Below are positions 32,754-42,160 of a stretch of 64,000 bases of DNA, piece after piece. The DNA is from Photobacterium iliopiscarium. GTDB lineage: Bacteria > Pseudomonadota > Gammaproteobacteria > Enterobacterales > Vibrionaceae. Where the stretch lies: positions 62,001 through 126,000 of the forward strand of contig NZ_PYOO01000006.1 in NCBI RefSeq assembly GCF_003026395.1, given 5' to 3'. Position 1 is the first letter of the stretch; every line of letters begins with the position of its first letter. Made by a program: the position numbers and the translations under genes. The notes under the pieces are model-generated. The model was not told the DNA's origin and made no database searches. It saw only the letters and a program-made list of their open reading frames with translations.

Positions 32754-33268
32754 CAACCGTTACTCCTTTAACTATATTATTCACGCGATCCAAGCACCCC
32801 TAACTTATAGGTTAGCTAAATACTTGGTCATCTCAATTAAATTTAGTGTAAACGTCAGACTAACAAACTGAAAAATCGTTTGTATGGATAGAAATACTCG
32901 GAAAAACCGAAGAGTTATAGAAATAGCACTACTATATCCGCACTGTTAATTTATCTGAATACATTAAATTTATACTAAAAACAAAATAAAACGTAAAATT
33001 TTACTTTTAATACGCATATTTTTATAATTTTTATCGCTAAAAACAAAATCTATTAAAAACCAATTAGAAACAATCTACTAGGGCATATTAATGCAACCTG
33101 ACATTGTGTAATTTAATCGGTTGCCTTCTCATTTCCCTGACAAACCCCAAACAAATATTCATTTATGACACTCAGTGTAATATTTCTGAAATATAACCAA
33201 ACTACTATTCACGCAGATTTCAACAAAATGACACCAAAACGACATATTCCTGTCATGGAGAAATGATT
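32754..33268. other. Divergent intergenic region between nhaA and the Na+/Pi symporter gene
   Basis: 515 bp, AT-rich. Near nhaA it holds nested inverted repeats (32790-32827). The rest shows long A/T runs and no gene, tRNA or terminator that I can support; promoters for both genes must lie here but none can be read with confidence. Confidence 0.6.
32790..32827. promoter_or_regulatory. Nested inverted repeats upstream of nhaA
   Basis: CCAAG (32790) ... CTTGG (32823) enclose CTAAC-TTATAG-GTTAG (32800-32815). Located 37-74 nt before the nhaA start codon. Could be an NhaR site (LysR-type factors like dyad sequences) or a leader hairpin. Confidence 0.3.
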
Positions 33269-34411
33269 ATGACAACCCAAGCCACTACTGCTGCATCTAA
33301 GTTCAGCTCTATGCGTTGGGTCCGCTGGGCCAACCTAGCGTTCATGCTATATTTGTTACTCGTTGCTGTATCGATGGTCAGCGGCGGCTTTAAATGGTCT
33401 GTAGGCGAGCAAGCAAAAACACTCTTTGAATTTGCCTCTCACCCCGTAGCCGGCTTAATGATTGGTTTAATTGCGACCGCGCTTATTCAATCATCAAGTA
33501 CGGTAACCTCAATTATCGTTGGTCTGGTTGCAGGTGGTTTACCTGTAGAAACAGCAATTCCAATGGTGATGGGTGCCAATATTGGTACTACATTAACAAA
33601 TACATTAGTTAGTTTAGGTCACGCACGTTGTAAAGAAGAATTCCGCCGCGCATTTGCAAGTGCGACGGTACACGATTTCTTTAACTTATTAGCGGTTGCC
33701 ATTTTCCTTCCATTGGAAATGATGTTTGGCATTCTTGATAAGTTATCAGGTTGGTTAGTTTCACCGTTTTTAAAAGCCGGTGACATGAGCATGAACGGCA
33801 TGGATTTCATGAAGCCGTTAACGCAACCCGCTGTTGATTTAGTAAAAGGTCCACTAGAAGTATTTGGTCATAACGGTGGTTTTGGTCTAATCGTTCTAGG
33901 TATTGCGTTAATTTTTGTCTCTATCACGCTAATGGGTCGCCTAATGCGAGGCCTAATGGTAGGTCGTGCACGTGATATTCTAAAGAGCGCAATCGGTCGT
34001 GGTCCACTACATGGTATTGCTTCAGGTACAGCGGTAACGGTTCTAGTACAGTCATCATCAACAACAACAAGTTTGATGGTACCGCTAGTGGGTACAGGTG
34101 TATTAACAGTCCGTGAAGTTTACCCGTTTACCCTTGGTGCAAACATCGGTACGTGTATCACCGCACTACTAGCAGCCACCGCAGTATCAGGTGATCATTC
34201 AGTGTTTGCACTACAGATTGCACTGGTACACTTATGCTTTAACGTGTTAGCGACAGTATTGATTTACGGCGTACCGTTCTTACGTGAAATTCCACTTAAG
34301 TGCGCGTTCTTCCTTAGCGATTTAGCAACGAAGAACAAAGCGGCTGTTGCGGGTTACCTTGGCCTAGTATTCATTGCTATTCCAGGTTCAATCCTAGCGT
34401 TTACGGTTTAA
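33269..34411 (+). CDS. Na+/phosphate symporter (NptA / SLC34-like)
   Basis: Na+-coupled inorganic phosphate importer. 380 residues from the second ATG, which has GGAG at 8 nt; the ATG two codons earlier is too close to that site. The protein is an inverted repeat: each half carries a QSSS motif (ALIQSSSTVTS at 74-77 and VLVQSSSTTTS at 261-264) and GANIGT. About eight membrane segments. V. cholerae has a well-known homologue NptA. Next to nhaA, which maintains the Na+ gradient it would use; the adjacency is observed, the link is inference. Codon use suggests good expression. Confidence 0.9.
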   Translation: MTTQATTAASKFSSMRWVRWANLAFMLYLLLVAVSMVSGGFKWSVGEQAKTLFEFASHPVAGLMIGLIATALIQSSSTVTSIIVGLVAGGLPVETAIPMVMGANIGTTLTNTLVSLGHARCKEEFRRAFASATVHDFFNLLAVAIFLPLEMMFGILDKLSGWLVSPFLKAGDMSMNGMDFMKPLTQPAVDLVKGPLEVFGHNGGFGLIVLGIALIFVSITLMGRLMRGLMVGRARDILKSAIGRGPLHGIASGTAVTVLVQSSSTTTSLMVPLVGTGVLTVREVYPFTLGANIGTCITALLAATAVSGDHSVFALQIALVHLCFNVLATVLIYGVPFLREIPLKCAFFLSDLATKNKAAVAGYLGLVFIAIPGSILAFTV

Positions 34412-34444
34412 TCGTAACGCACAAAATATAAAGCACCGTTAACT

Positions 34445-34480
34445 AAAAAGCCCCACACAAGCAATTGTGTGGGGCTTTTT
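34445..34480 (+). terminator. Terminator between the Na+/Pi symporter gene and thyA
   Basis: Sixteen-bp arms AAAAAGCCCCACACAA / TTGTGTGGGGCTTTTT around GCAA, symmetrical T/A runs; serves both convergent genes. Confidence 0.95.
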
Positions 34481-34536
34481 GTTGTTCTAATAATTAAACC
34501 TTAATCAGATCAAACTATTACACTTTTAATTTAAAA

Positions 34537-35388
34537 CTAGACTGAAAATGGGTATTGAATTGGCGCATGATGCTCATAACCAACCACTTCAAAATCATCT
34601 AACGTTACCCATGTTTCTAAATCTTCTAATGAAGTGATCTTAGGGTTAATAATCAATTGAGGTGATGCAAACGGTGTTCGAGTTAATTGCTCATCACGCA
34701 TTAATGGCAATTGATCTTCGTAAATATGGGCATTAATAATTTTATGGTAAGCCTGACCCGGTTTGTTACCCGTAATTTGCGCCATTAACGCTAACAACGT
34801 AAACACTTGAACTTGGTTAAAATTAAGCCCTAACGGCACATCGCAAGAACGTTGAGCACTGGTGAGATACAAGGTATCCCCTAACAATGAAAACGTGTGG
34901 GTATGCATACATGGACGCAAACAACCCATATCAAACTCACCTGGATTATAAAACGTCAGAATTTCACCACGATCATCAATACCTTTGGTTAAATCATCAA
35001 CAATCTTTTTTAGTTGATCGATGACGGTACCATCGGCTTTTTGCCAGCGACGACCTTGAACACCATAAACGCGCCCCATATCATCGGCGCCTTTACGGTA
35101 CGGATTATTCAGCCATGCTTGGTTATCATTGGCATTGGCATTCCACGTATTACAGCCAATAGCACGAAACTGAGCGGCATTGTCATAACCACGCAGGTAA
35201 CCTAACAATTCCGCAATCGCAGCTTTCCAAAAACTTTTACGGGTAGTAATTAAAGGAAACTGATTATTCGCAACATCATAGGTTAAATCAGCATTAATCA
35301 CTGTCAGGCAACGTTTGCCAGTTCGTTCATTTTCAATCCACACACCGTCATCAACGATCCGCTGACACAACGCCAAGTACTGTTTCAT
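34537..35388 (-). CDS. thyA: Thymidylate synthase
   Basis: Methylates dUMP to dTMP using methylenetetrahydrofolate. 283 residues, a length typical of the Vibrio branch (E. coli 264). Catalytic C160 within [10 protein letters not shown], phosphate-binding Arg and [22 protein letters not shown], and the C-terminal APIQYPFSV. In E. coli lgt lies just upstream; here a TauE/SafE permease takes that place. Confidence 0.96.
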   Translation of the reverse strand: MKQYLALCQRIVDDGVWIENERTGKRCLTVINADLTYDVANNQFPLITTRKSFWKAAIAELLGYLRGYDNAAQFRAIGCNTWNANANDNQAWLNNPYRKGADDMGRVYGVQGRRWQKADGTVIDQLKKIVDDLTKGIDDRGEILTFYNPGEFDMGCLRPCMHTHTFSLLGDTLYLTSAQRSCDVPLGLNFNQVQVFTLLALMAQITGNKPGQAYHKIINAHIYEDQLPLMRDEQLTRTPFASPQLIINPKITSLEDLETWVTLDDFEVVGYEHHAPIQYPFSV

Positions 35389-35410
35389 TTGTCCTACCCG
35401 TTAAATTAAT

Positions 35411-35434
35411 GACGCCCAGCAAAAGCTAGGCGTC
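35411..35434 (-). terminator. Hairpin after the TauE/SafE gene
   Basis: Minus strand GACGCCTAGC-TTTT-GCTGGGCGTC, ten pairs with one U-G; only a mixed AT tail follows, so termination may be partial. Confidence 0.55.
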
Positions 35435-35489
35435 TAAAGTCGTTACTCTTAATTCTATCAGAAGATAGCCCACTTAAATCTAGTCGATA

Positions 35490-36293
35490 TCAACTCAAGA
35501 ACATTTTAATACTGATAATAAGTAGCAGTACCGCAAACAACTTTTTCAGCGTCGCAGTAGGTAAACGCGTCACCAATGCTGCCCCATAGCGAGAGGTGAT
35601 CATTGAGGTGGCAGCAATCCCAACTAATGCGGGTAAATAAACATAGCCCACACTGTATGCGGGTAAATTCGCACTACCCACACCCGCAAAAATAAAGCCA
35701 ATCATGCCTGAAATAGCAATCAGAAAACCGACTAACGATGCTGAGCCAATAGCACGACGCATCTCAACCCCAAAATAACTCAAATACGGTACCGTTAATG
35801 AGCCACCGCCAATACCCGCTAAACTTGATAATAATCCAATCACACCACCACCAACAGCAGATGCCAATGCACTAGGCAATGGTCGAGCATGCGTTACGCG
35901 TAGTGATAACATCATTTGTAATGCTAATAACAACACAATTACCGCAAACACTTTGGGTAAATATTGCGCAGGTACTAATTCAGCCACCACACTGCCACTG
36001 AGTCCACCAATAATAATCCCGGGAGCTAGCACTTTAACCACGGATAAATCAACATTACCCAATCTAAAATGATTACGAGCAGAAGCCATTGAGGTCATAA
36101 CAATACTCGCTAGTGACGTTGCTAGCGCAATATGCATTAACATTGATGGCTCAATACCTACTTGGGGTAACAACCACACCAAAGCTGGCACAACTAATAA
36201 ACCACCACCAATACCCAATAATCCAGCTAATAAACCCACTACCGAGCCTAAAATTAAGCACATCGAAAACAGCCACATTACACTTTCATGCAT
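35490..36293 (-). CDS. TauE/SafE (TSUP) family membrane permease
   Basis: Probable anion exporter or importer; members of the family handle sulfite, sulfoacetate, taurine-related or other sulfur anions, and the substrate cannot be told from sequence. 267 residues, about eight helices, and the two-fold repeat of the family with GLLAGLLGIGGGLLVVPAL near the start and GLLSSLAGIGGGSLTVPYL in the second half. It lies between ptsP and thyA, where E. coli has lgt. Confidence 0.9.
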   Translation of the reverse strand: MHESVMWLFSMCLILGSVVGLLAGLLGIGGGLLVVPALVWLLPQVGIEPSMLMHIALATSLASIVMTSMASARNHFRLGNVDLSVVKVLAPGIIIGGLSGSVVAELVPAQYLPKVFAVIVLLLALQMMLSLRVTHARPLPSALASAVGGGVIGLLSSLAGIGGGSLTVPYLSYFGVEMRRAIGSASLVGFLIAISGMIGFIFAGVGSANLPAYSVGYVYLPALVGIAATSMITSRYGAALVTRLPTATLKKLFAVLLLIISIKMFLS

Positions 36294-36330
36294 GATAATT
36301 ACCCATTATTTCTTTCACAATAAACCGCCA

Positions 36331-38589
36331 TTATTTATTACCAGCACGAATAAAGCCGCCAAGCTGATGTTGTTCGATAAACAATGTTGTTAATTTACGG
36401 ACGTCATCAGCAACATCGACTTGTAACACTTGAGTGGCCAATGATGTCATATCAGCACCATTAATATGCCGTAAAATATATTTAATTTTAGCGACATTAC
36501 GCGCATTCATACTTAACGAGCGATACCCCATCCCAACGAGCAACAAAGCACCAACAGGATCACCCGCCAATTCACCACATACGCACACAGGCAGTTGATA
36601 TTTTTTAGCACTATCAACAATGTGCTTTAACGCATGTAAAACTGCCGGATGCAATGCATCATAAACATTCGCAACCCGCGCATTATTACGATCAACCGCT
36701 AATAAATATTGGGTTAAATCATTACTGCCAACAGAGATAAAATCAACTCGTCCAACTAAAGCATGCAATTGATATAACATTGACGGTACTTCAATCATGA
36801 TCCCAATTCGAGGTTTATGCAGCTGTTGTCCTGCCGCTAATGCCGTTTGAGCCACATCAGTATACGCCCGTTCAATAATGGCTTTAGCATCATCAAGTTC
36901 ATTGATTCCCGAAATCATCGGTAACAAAATATCTAAATTAGTCAGCCCAATGCTGGCTCGCAGCATCGCACGTACTTGAATCATAAATATTTCAGGGTGA
37001 TCAAGCGTAAACCGAACCCCACGCCAACCAAGAAACGGGTTATCTTCTTCAATGGATAAATAAGGCAATGGTTTATCTCCACCAATATCTAACGTTCGCA
37101 TCACTACGGGTTGATCGGGGTAAGTGTGCAAAATTGCGCGATATTGGTTAATTTGTTCTTCTTCAGAGGGAAAGCTGCGTTGGAGCAAAAACGGAACTTC
37201 AGTGCGGTATAAACCGACGCCATCAATGCCTTTGTTTAATGCTAAATGTGAATCAGCACTTAATCCGGCATTAATATGTACCATGATTCGCTGCTGATCT
37301 TTGGTGACGGCATGTTGCTGTTGATCGCATTCGACGATCTTTTCAAGCTCATCATCTTCACGTAATAAACGGCGATATTCAGCCAACACATGACGATTAG
37401 GGTTTACCAATAAATCCCCGCGATAACCATCCACCACCACCAGGTTGTTGTGTACAGTTTGAGGTGTAAAATCGACCCCCATGATGGTAGGAATACCTAA
37501 TGCGCGCGATAAAATAGCAGCGTGAGAGTTAGCCGCACCTTCTTGAGCAACCACTGCTGCCAATTTACCTGCGGGTACAGTGGCTAACATTGCTGCCGTT
37601 AATTCACGGGTCAACAAGACAATTGGTTCGTCCCATTGTTGTTCATTGGGTTTATCATCACATAAAAAATATAACAGCCGTTGCCCTAACTCTCGAATAT
37701 CACGAGCACGCTCTTTAAGGTAAAGATCTTTCATGTTGGCAAAGCGATTAGAATACGTCTCGACCACTTGTCGCACCGCCCACTCAGCTTGATCACCGCC
37801 ATCAATGTGAGCTTTAAGATCAGTACGTAGTAACGGATCATTCAGTAAATGGCTAAATAAATCAAAAATAGCGAGGGTTTCTTTTTGTAAGTCGCTATCA
37901 AAACGTTTTCGTAATCGCCGAAATTCTTTACCCGCTGAATCTATCGCTATAGTTAATCGTTCTTGCTCTGCATTGATATTCAAACATGATGCGGGCGCAA
38001 CATGCTCTAATAATGGCTGAGTGTCATCCCACCACGCTTTTGCAATCGCGACCCCAGTTGATGCAGCAGAACCCGTTAAATGAAGTCGATTACCTTTCTC
38101 AAACCACATTCCTTGTGCTTTAGCATGCGCTAAAATGCCCGCCAACTGAGCCGCTAGCGTAACTAAAAAAGATTCTTCACTTTCAGTAAATTCACGTTGT
38201 TCGCGTTGCTGGACAACGATAACACCAAGGACTTGGCGTTGATGAATAATAGGAGTACCAAAAAAGGATCGAAAAGATTCCTCTCCGATCCCTGGTAAAT
38301 GTTTAAAGCGGGGATGTATTCGAGCATCAGCTACATTTAATGGCTCAGCTCGTTGACCCACTAATCCCACTAACCCTTGATCAAAGCGCAAACTGATACG
38401 TCGCCGAGATTTATTCAACCCCTGTGTCGCCATCAAGGTATAAACCTGACGCTGATGATCAGCAATGTACACCGAACAACAGTCGGTTTTCATTACCTGA
38501 GTAGTGTTTGATACCAATTGATCCAATGCATCAATCAATGTGTGAGCGCTGACAACCTTGTCAACAATTTCTCTTAGCTGTGTCAGCAT
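36331..38589 (-). CDS. ptsP: Phosphoenolpyruvate-protein phosphotransferase PtsP (EI-Ntr)
   Basis: First enzyme of the nitrogen-related PTS; passes phosphate from PEP to NPr. 752 residues: N-terminal GAF domain (1-160, sensing glutamine or 2-oxoglutarate in E. coli), then the enzyme I body with the phosphohistidine in GAANSHAAILSRALG (near 355), and a PEP-binding TIM barrel with GVGLYRTEVPFL, MRTLDIGGDKP, GSNDLTQYLLAVDRNN and the Cys of VCGELAGDP. Lies 44 bp downstream of rppH, as in E. coli. Confidence 0.97.
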   Translation of the reverse strand: MLTQLREIVDKVVSAHTLIDALDQLVSNTTQVMKTDCCSVYIADHQRQVYTLMATQGLNKSRRRISLRFDQGLVGLVGQRAEPLNVADARIHPRFKHLPGIGEESFRSFFGTPIIHQRQVLGVIVVQQREQREFTESEESFLVTLAAQLAGILAHAKAQGMWFEKGNRLHLTGSAASTGVAIAKAWWDDTQPLLEHVAPASCLNINAEQERLTIAIDSAGKEFRRLRKRFDSDLQKETLAIFDLFSHLLNDPLLRTDLKAHIDGGDQAEWAVRQVVETYSNRFANMKDLYLKERARDIRELGQRLLYFLCDDKPNEQQWDEPIVLLTRELTAAMLATVPAGKLAAVVAQEGAANSHAAILSRALGIPTIMGVDFTPQTVHNNLVVVDGYRGDLLVNPNRHVLAEYRRLLREDDELEKIVECDQQQHAVTKDQQRIMVHINAGLSADSHLALNKGIDGVGLYRTEVPFLLQRSFPSEEEQINQYRAILHTYPDQPVVMRTLDIGGDKPLPYLSIEEDNPFLGWRGVRFTLDHPEIFMIQVRAMLRASIGLTNLDILLPMISGINELDDAKAIIERAYTDVAQTALAAGQQLHKPRIGIMIEVPSMLYQLHALVGRVDFISVGSNDLTQYLLAVDRNNARVANVYDALHPAVLHALKHIVDSAKKYQLPVCVCGELAGDPVGALLLVGMGYRSLSMNARNVAKIKYILRHINGADMTSLATQVLQVDVADDVRKLTTLFIEQHQLGGFIRAGNK

Positions 38590-38633
38590 AACGAGCCTTT
38601 AATTGTTCCCTGTGAGCCAATAACCTCTATTTG

Positions 38634-39158
38634 CTAGCTGCGCTTATTTTTAATGCGCTTAAATTTACGTTCTTTCCATTCTTTAAATGGCATAGCAACA
38701 GCAGCAAACTCCTTTAATGCTCGACGATATACGTCACGCTTAAAAGAGACAACTTGCCTTACTGGGTACCAATAGCTTACCCAGCGCCAACCATCAAACT
38801 CTGGTGTTACACCACGCTGCATATTGACCTTGGACTCATCGCATTCCAAACTCAGCAAAAACCACTTTTGCTTTTGACCGATACAAACAGGTTTTGAATC
38901 CCACCGCACAAGACGCTTCGGTAATTTATAACGTAACCAGTGTCGGCTTGACGCAATTATCCTGACATCTTTTTTGGTTAATCCTACTTCTTCATACAAT
39001 TCACGGTACATAGCTTGTTCAGGGGTTTCACCTTCATCAATGCCACCTTGCGGAAATTGCCAAGAATGTTGTCCATATCGTCGAGCCCAAAATACCTGGC
39101 CATGGCCATTGCAGATAACGATCCCTACATTAGGGCGGTATCCATCGCCATCAATCAC
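38634..39158 (-). CDS. rppH: RNA 5'-pyrophosphohydrolase RppH
   Basis: Removes pyrophosphate from mRNA 5' ends and so triggers RNase E decay. 174 residues with a GTG start behind GAGG. The Nudix box G38-x5-E44-x7-R52-E53-L54-x-E56-E57-x-G59 is complete. The C-terminal tail is strongly basic ([17 protein letters not shown]), fit for RNA contact. Confidence 0.97.
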   Translation of the reverse strand: MIDGDGYRPNVGIVICNGHGQVFWARRYGQHSWQFPQGGIDEGETPEQAMYRELYEEVGLTKKDVRIIASSRHWLRYKLPKRLVRWDSKPVCIGQKQKWFLLSLECDESKVNMQRGVTPEFDGWRWVSYWYPVRQVVSFKRDVYRRALKEFAAVAMPFKEWKERKFKRIKNKRS

Positions 39159-39879
39159 TGGACGACCTCAAGTATAAATATCTATTAATAGTGATTTTTT
39201 CATAGTAGACGTGATCGGTAAACAAACATTCATCAATATCGCAGAGTTTTACCCAATTTAAACACTATTCTGGATAACTTTGCACAATGGCTACTTTACC
39301 AACAGTCAAGTGAGACATGTCCCACATTTATTCACTCTTTCTGTGGATAGATTTGTGCAGAAACCTAAAAAAAGCCGATTTCGACAATAAACACATCTTT
39401 ATAAATCAATAATAATCGTTAGGTAAAAAAATGTTTTCCACATATAAAACATAAGGATAAAATAAAAAATTATCTATAATAAATTAAAATAAATATAACT
39501 TTCACATAACTAAAAAACGATCGGTTAAATATCAACCAATAATGCCATTACCCACAATATCGCCACCATAGCGGTGAATAACACCACACCACAATGGTTA
39601 TTTTTACAGCTAATCACTGTATGAATACTCAGTTATGCTGTAATAAAATATTTTTAAAAAAAAAGCTGTGGATATCTTTTATTTTAAATATAACCATAAA
39701 TAACACCATTCACTGACCGATTATTAAATCAACATAATGGGCTATATCGTTCAATCTAATAAAAAGATCCTTCATAATCATCATTACGCCGCAATGATCC
39801 ATAACGATCTTCATCTACGATATCATGCTAATATGCAGCGTACTAAAATATTCGTTATCACTTTCAATTACGACACTTT
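39159..39879. other. AT-rich intergenic region with DnaA-box-like sites
   Basis: 721 bp between divergent rppH and mutH, extremely AT-rich. Four 9-mers within one base of the DnaA box TGTGGATAA (either strand): TCTGGATAA 39269-39277, TGTGGATAG 39342-39350, TTTTCCACA 39434-39442 (fits TTWTNCACA) and TGTGGATAT 39667-39675. No gene or terminator could be supported. Confidence 0.6.
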
Positions 39880-40560
39880 ATGAATATAAAAACACTACCA
39901 TCAACACCAAAAACAGAAACGGAACTACTCAATCGAGCCCAACAACTGGCTGGAATGACACTGGGAGAATTAGCCGCGATCGCAGGAATCATTCCGCCTC
40001 CCGATCTTAAACGTGATAAAGGTTGGGTTGGTCAATTATTAGAATGGCATTTAGGCGCGACGGCGGGCAGTAAACCTGTCCCTGACTTTATTGATCTTGG
40101 CATTGAGCTTAAAACAATCCCAATTAGTTATCAGGGCAAACCATTAGAAACCACATTTGTCTGTGTTGCCCCATTAATTGGCGTCCAAGGTTTGCAATGG
40201 CGCAGTAGCCATATTAGACAAAAATTAGCACGAGTATTGTGGGTGCCCGTTGAGGGAGAACGTGATATACCGCTTGAGGATCGCCATGTGGGATCGGCGT
40301 TATTATGGAGTCCAACGGCAGAAGAAGAAGCACAATTACAGCAAGACTGGGAAGAGTTAATGGATATGATCGTATTAGGACAAGTAGAAAACATTACCGC
40401 TCGTCATGGCGAAGTATTGCAATTACGTCCAAAAGCGGCAAACAGTAAAGTCCTCACCGAAGCTTATGGCGCAAATGGTCAACCGATTAAAACCTTGCCA
40501 CGTGGTTTCTACTTAAAAAAACAATTCACTGCACAATTATTGCAACGACATTTTATTTAG
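39880..40560 (+). CDS. mutH: DNA mismatch repair endonuclease MutH
   Basis: Nicks the unmethylated strand at hemimethylated GATC sites after MutS/MutL recognition. 226 residues. The catalytic DxnExK set is D69, E76 and K78 in [12 protein letters not shown]. Presence of MutH implies Dam methylation in this organism. No strong ribosome site precedes the ATG. Convergent with the VpsR-type gene, 23 bp apart with no terminator. Confidence 0.96.
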   Translation: MNIKTLPSTPKTETELLNRAQQLAGMTLGELAAIAGIIPPPDLKRDKGWVGQLLEWHLGATAGSKPVPDFIDLGIELKTIPISYQGKPLETTFVCVAPLIGVQGLQWRSSHIRQKLARVLWVPVEGERDIPLEDRHVGSALLWSPTAEEEAQLQQDWEELMDMIVLGQVENITARHGEVLQLRPKAANSKVLTEAYGANGQPIKTLPRGFYLKKQFTAQLLQRHFI

Positions 40561-40583
40561 TCATAAAAGTTCTATCCAATAAC

Positions 40584-41927
40584 TCATGCATGGCTTTGAC
40601 GAAAACAACGTGGCGGTGGAATTAACTGATGTTTGTTTAACAACCGATACATCGTTGCTCTCGATACCCCCAATTCTCGCGCAGCCGCTGATATTTGACC
40701 TTTATTATTCTCTAACACCGTTAATAATGCATTACGTTCAGATTCTTCACGTACTTTTTTCAAACTTAATTTATCGTCAATTAAGCGAGGAATATCTAAC
40801 TGATCCGCTTCAATACATTTATTTTCAGCTAATAAAACAGCCCGCTTGATTTGGCAAATAAGTTCCCGCACATTCCCCGGCCATGGATACTGTAATAACA
40901 TTGCTTGAGCTTGTTCCGATAACGATTTTGCAACGCTATTATATTGACGGGCATATTTTAATAATAAAAACTCAGCTAATAAAATAATATCGTCACTGCG
41001 TTCACGTAATGGCGGTACGGTTAGAGATACAACATTTAAGCGGAAATATAACTCACGTCGTAACGTTGCTAATGTCACCAGATTATCAAGCGAATGATGG
41101 GTTATTGAAATAATTCGCATATCAACAACAATAGTCTTACCTTTAGGGTCACAATAACTGCCATCAACCAACACCTGATACAGTGCTTGCTGGCAAGCAT
41201 CCGTTAATGCAGTAAACTCTTCAAGCACTAACACCCCATTATTAGCCGCTTCAAAAACAGATTGAGCCCCGTGTTCCGTCTCGATTATCCAATCAGCGGT
41301 CATGGTTTCACAATTAACCCGTACGACCTGTTGTTTCGCACGCGCTGACGCTTGAAAAACAGCATCTGCCACTAATATTTTCCCCGTACCGATTTCACCA
41401 CTGATAACAACGGAAACATCACTTAATGCGATTCGCTTAACTTGATCACGTAATTTTTTCATGACCGTCGTTGAGCCTTGTAAGCCTTGTTGACCAAAAT
41501 TACCTAATTGTGGCCACACCTTACGCTCTAAATTAAGCATACCAATCTGATGACCAATCGTTTGTAATAATCGATCTGATGGAATAGGAACCGAAAAATA
41601 ATCAAGACAAAAATTAACGATAAATTGCCCTATCGCTTCATTAGCTAGTTGCTCATCACGCACAATCGCAATCCAACGGACTTGTTTATTACGGTTTACC
41701 ATGGCTGAAAAACTATGAATACTAAAATCATCATGGCTTAAATCAACAACACCAATACAAGGACCGATTTCTAACAGCAATGATTCTGCTGTTCGTAAAT
41801 CATAACAACGATGGCATAACCAACCTGCGCTTTCCATTGAGGGTAACCAATTTTGATTATTACCGCCAAAAATAACTAAGGTATTTGAAATAACCGTCTG
41901 CGTTTTTTTGACCATCCCAATTGTCAT
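40584..41927 (-). CDS. vpsR: VpsR-type biofilm regulator (AAA+ / Fis-HTH response regulator)
   Basis: Transcription factor homologous to V. cholerae VpsR, which activates exopolysaccharide genes on binding c-di-GMP. 447 residues from an ATG behind GGAGG. Degenerate receiver domain with GPCIGVVDLSHDD (D62 fits VpsR's phosphorylatable Asp), AAA+ domain with Walker A GEIGTGK (177-183), a Walker B-like VLVLEEF (232-238), RRELYFRLNV, and C-terminal Fis-type HTH (QISAAARELGVSRATMYRLL). The stretch that should carry the sigma-54 loop GAFTGA is missing, as in VpsR, which works with sigma-70. In V. cholerae vpsR also lies beside lysS. Confidence 0.9.
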   Translation of the reverse strand: MTIGMVKKTQTVISNTLVIFGGNNQNWLPSMESAGWLCHRCYDLRTAESLLLEIGPCIGVVDLSHDDFSIHSFSAMVNRNKQVRWIAIVRDEQLANEAIGQFIVNFCLDYFSVPIPSDRLLQTIGHQIGMLNLERKVWPQLGNFGQQGLQGSTTVMKKLRDQVKRIALSDVSVVISGEIGTGKILVADAVFQASARAKQQVVRVNCETMTADWIIETEHGAQSVFEAANNGVLVLEEFTALTDACQQALYQVLVDGSYCDPKGKTIVVDMRIISITHHSLDNLVTLATLRRELYFRLNVVSLTVPPLRERSDDIILLAEFLLLKYARQYNSVAKSLSEQAQAMLLQYPWPGNVRELICQIKRAVLLAENKCIEADQLDIPRLIDDKLSLKKVREESERNALLTVLENNKGQISAAARELGVSRATMYRLLNKHQLIPPPRCFRQSHA

Positions 41928-42111
41928 TCATCCCTCCATTAATAACGCAATTATCTCTCTTATGGCGTGTAACAATTGCTTTATTAATAATATACGAACA
42001 AATGCAACTTGTTTAGTATAATGTAATTAAGCTAATATAATCTGTTGATGTTACTCATATTATTATCCAGAAAGCTGACATTTGTCGCTTTTTTGACTCT
42101 TTTTTCGAGAC

Positions 42112-42147
42112 AAAAAAAAACCATCGCACTAGGCGATGGTTTTTTTA
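42112..42147 (-). terminator. Terminator of prfB-lysS
   Basis: CCATCGC-ACTA-GGCGATGG with A- and T-runs on both sides (nine A, seven T). It lies just after the lysS stop and insulates vpsR. Confidence 0.93.
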
Positions 42148-42160
42148 TATAACAACGCGA

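Noticed and set aside
33228-33256. Pho-box-like array with CTGTCAT upstream of the Na+/Pi symporter gene
   Set aside because: Only the last 7-mer is exact, the two others match 4 of 7, and it lies almost on the ribosome site, too close to the start codon for PhoB activation.
42061-42075. Extra DnaA-box-like sequence (TTATCCAGA) upstream of vpsR
   Set aside because: Single imperfect copy on its own; no cluster.
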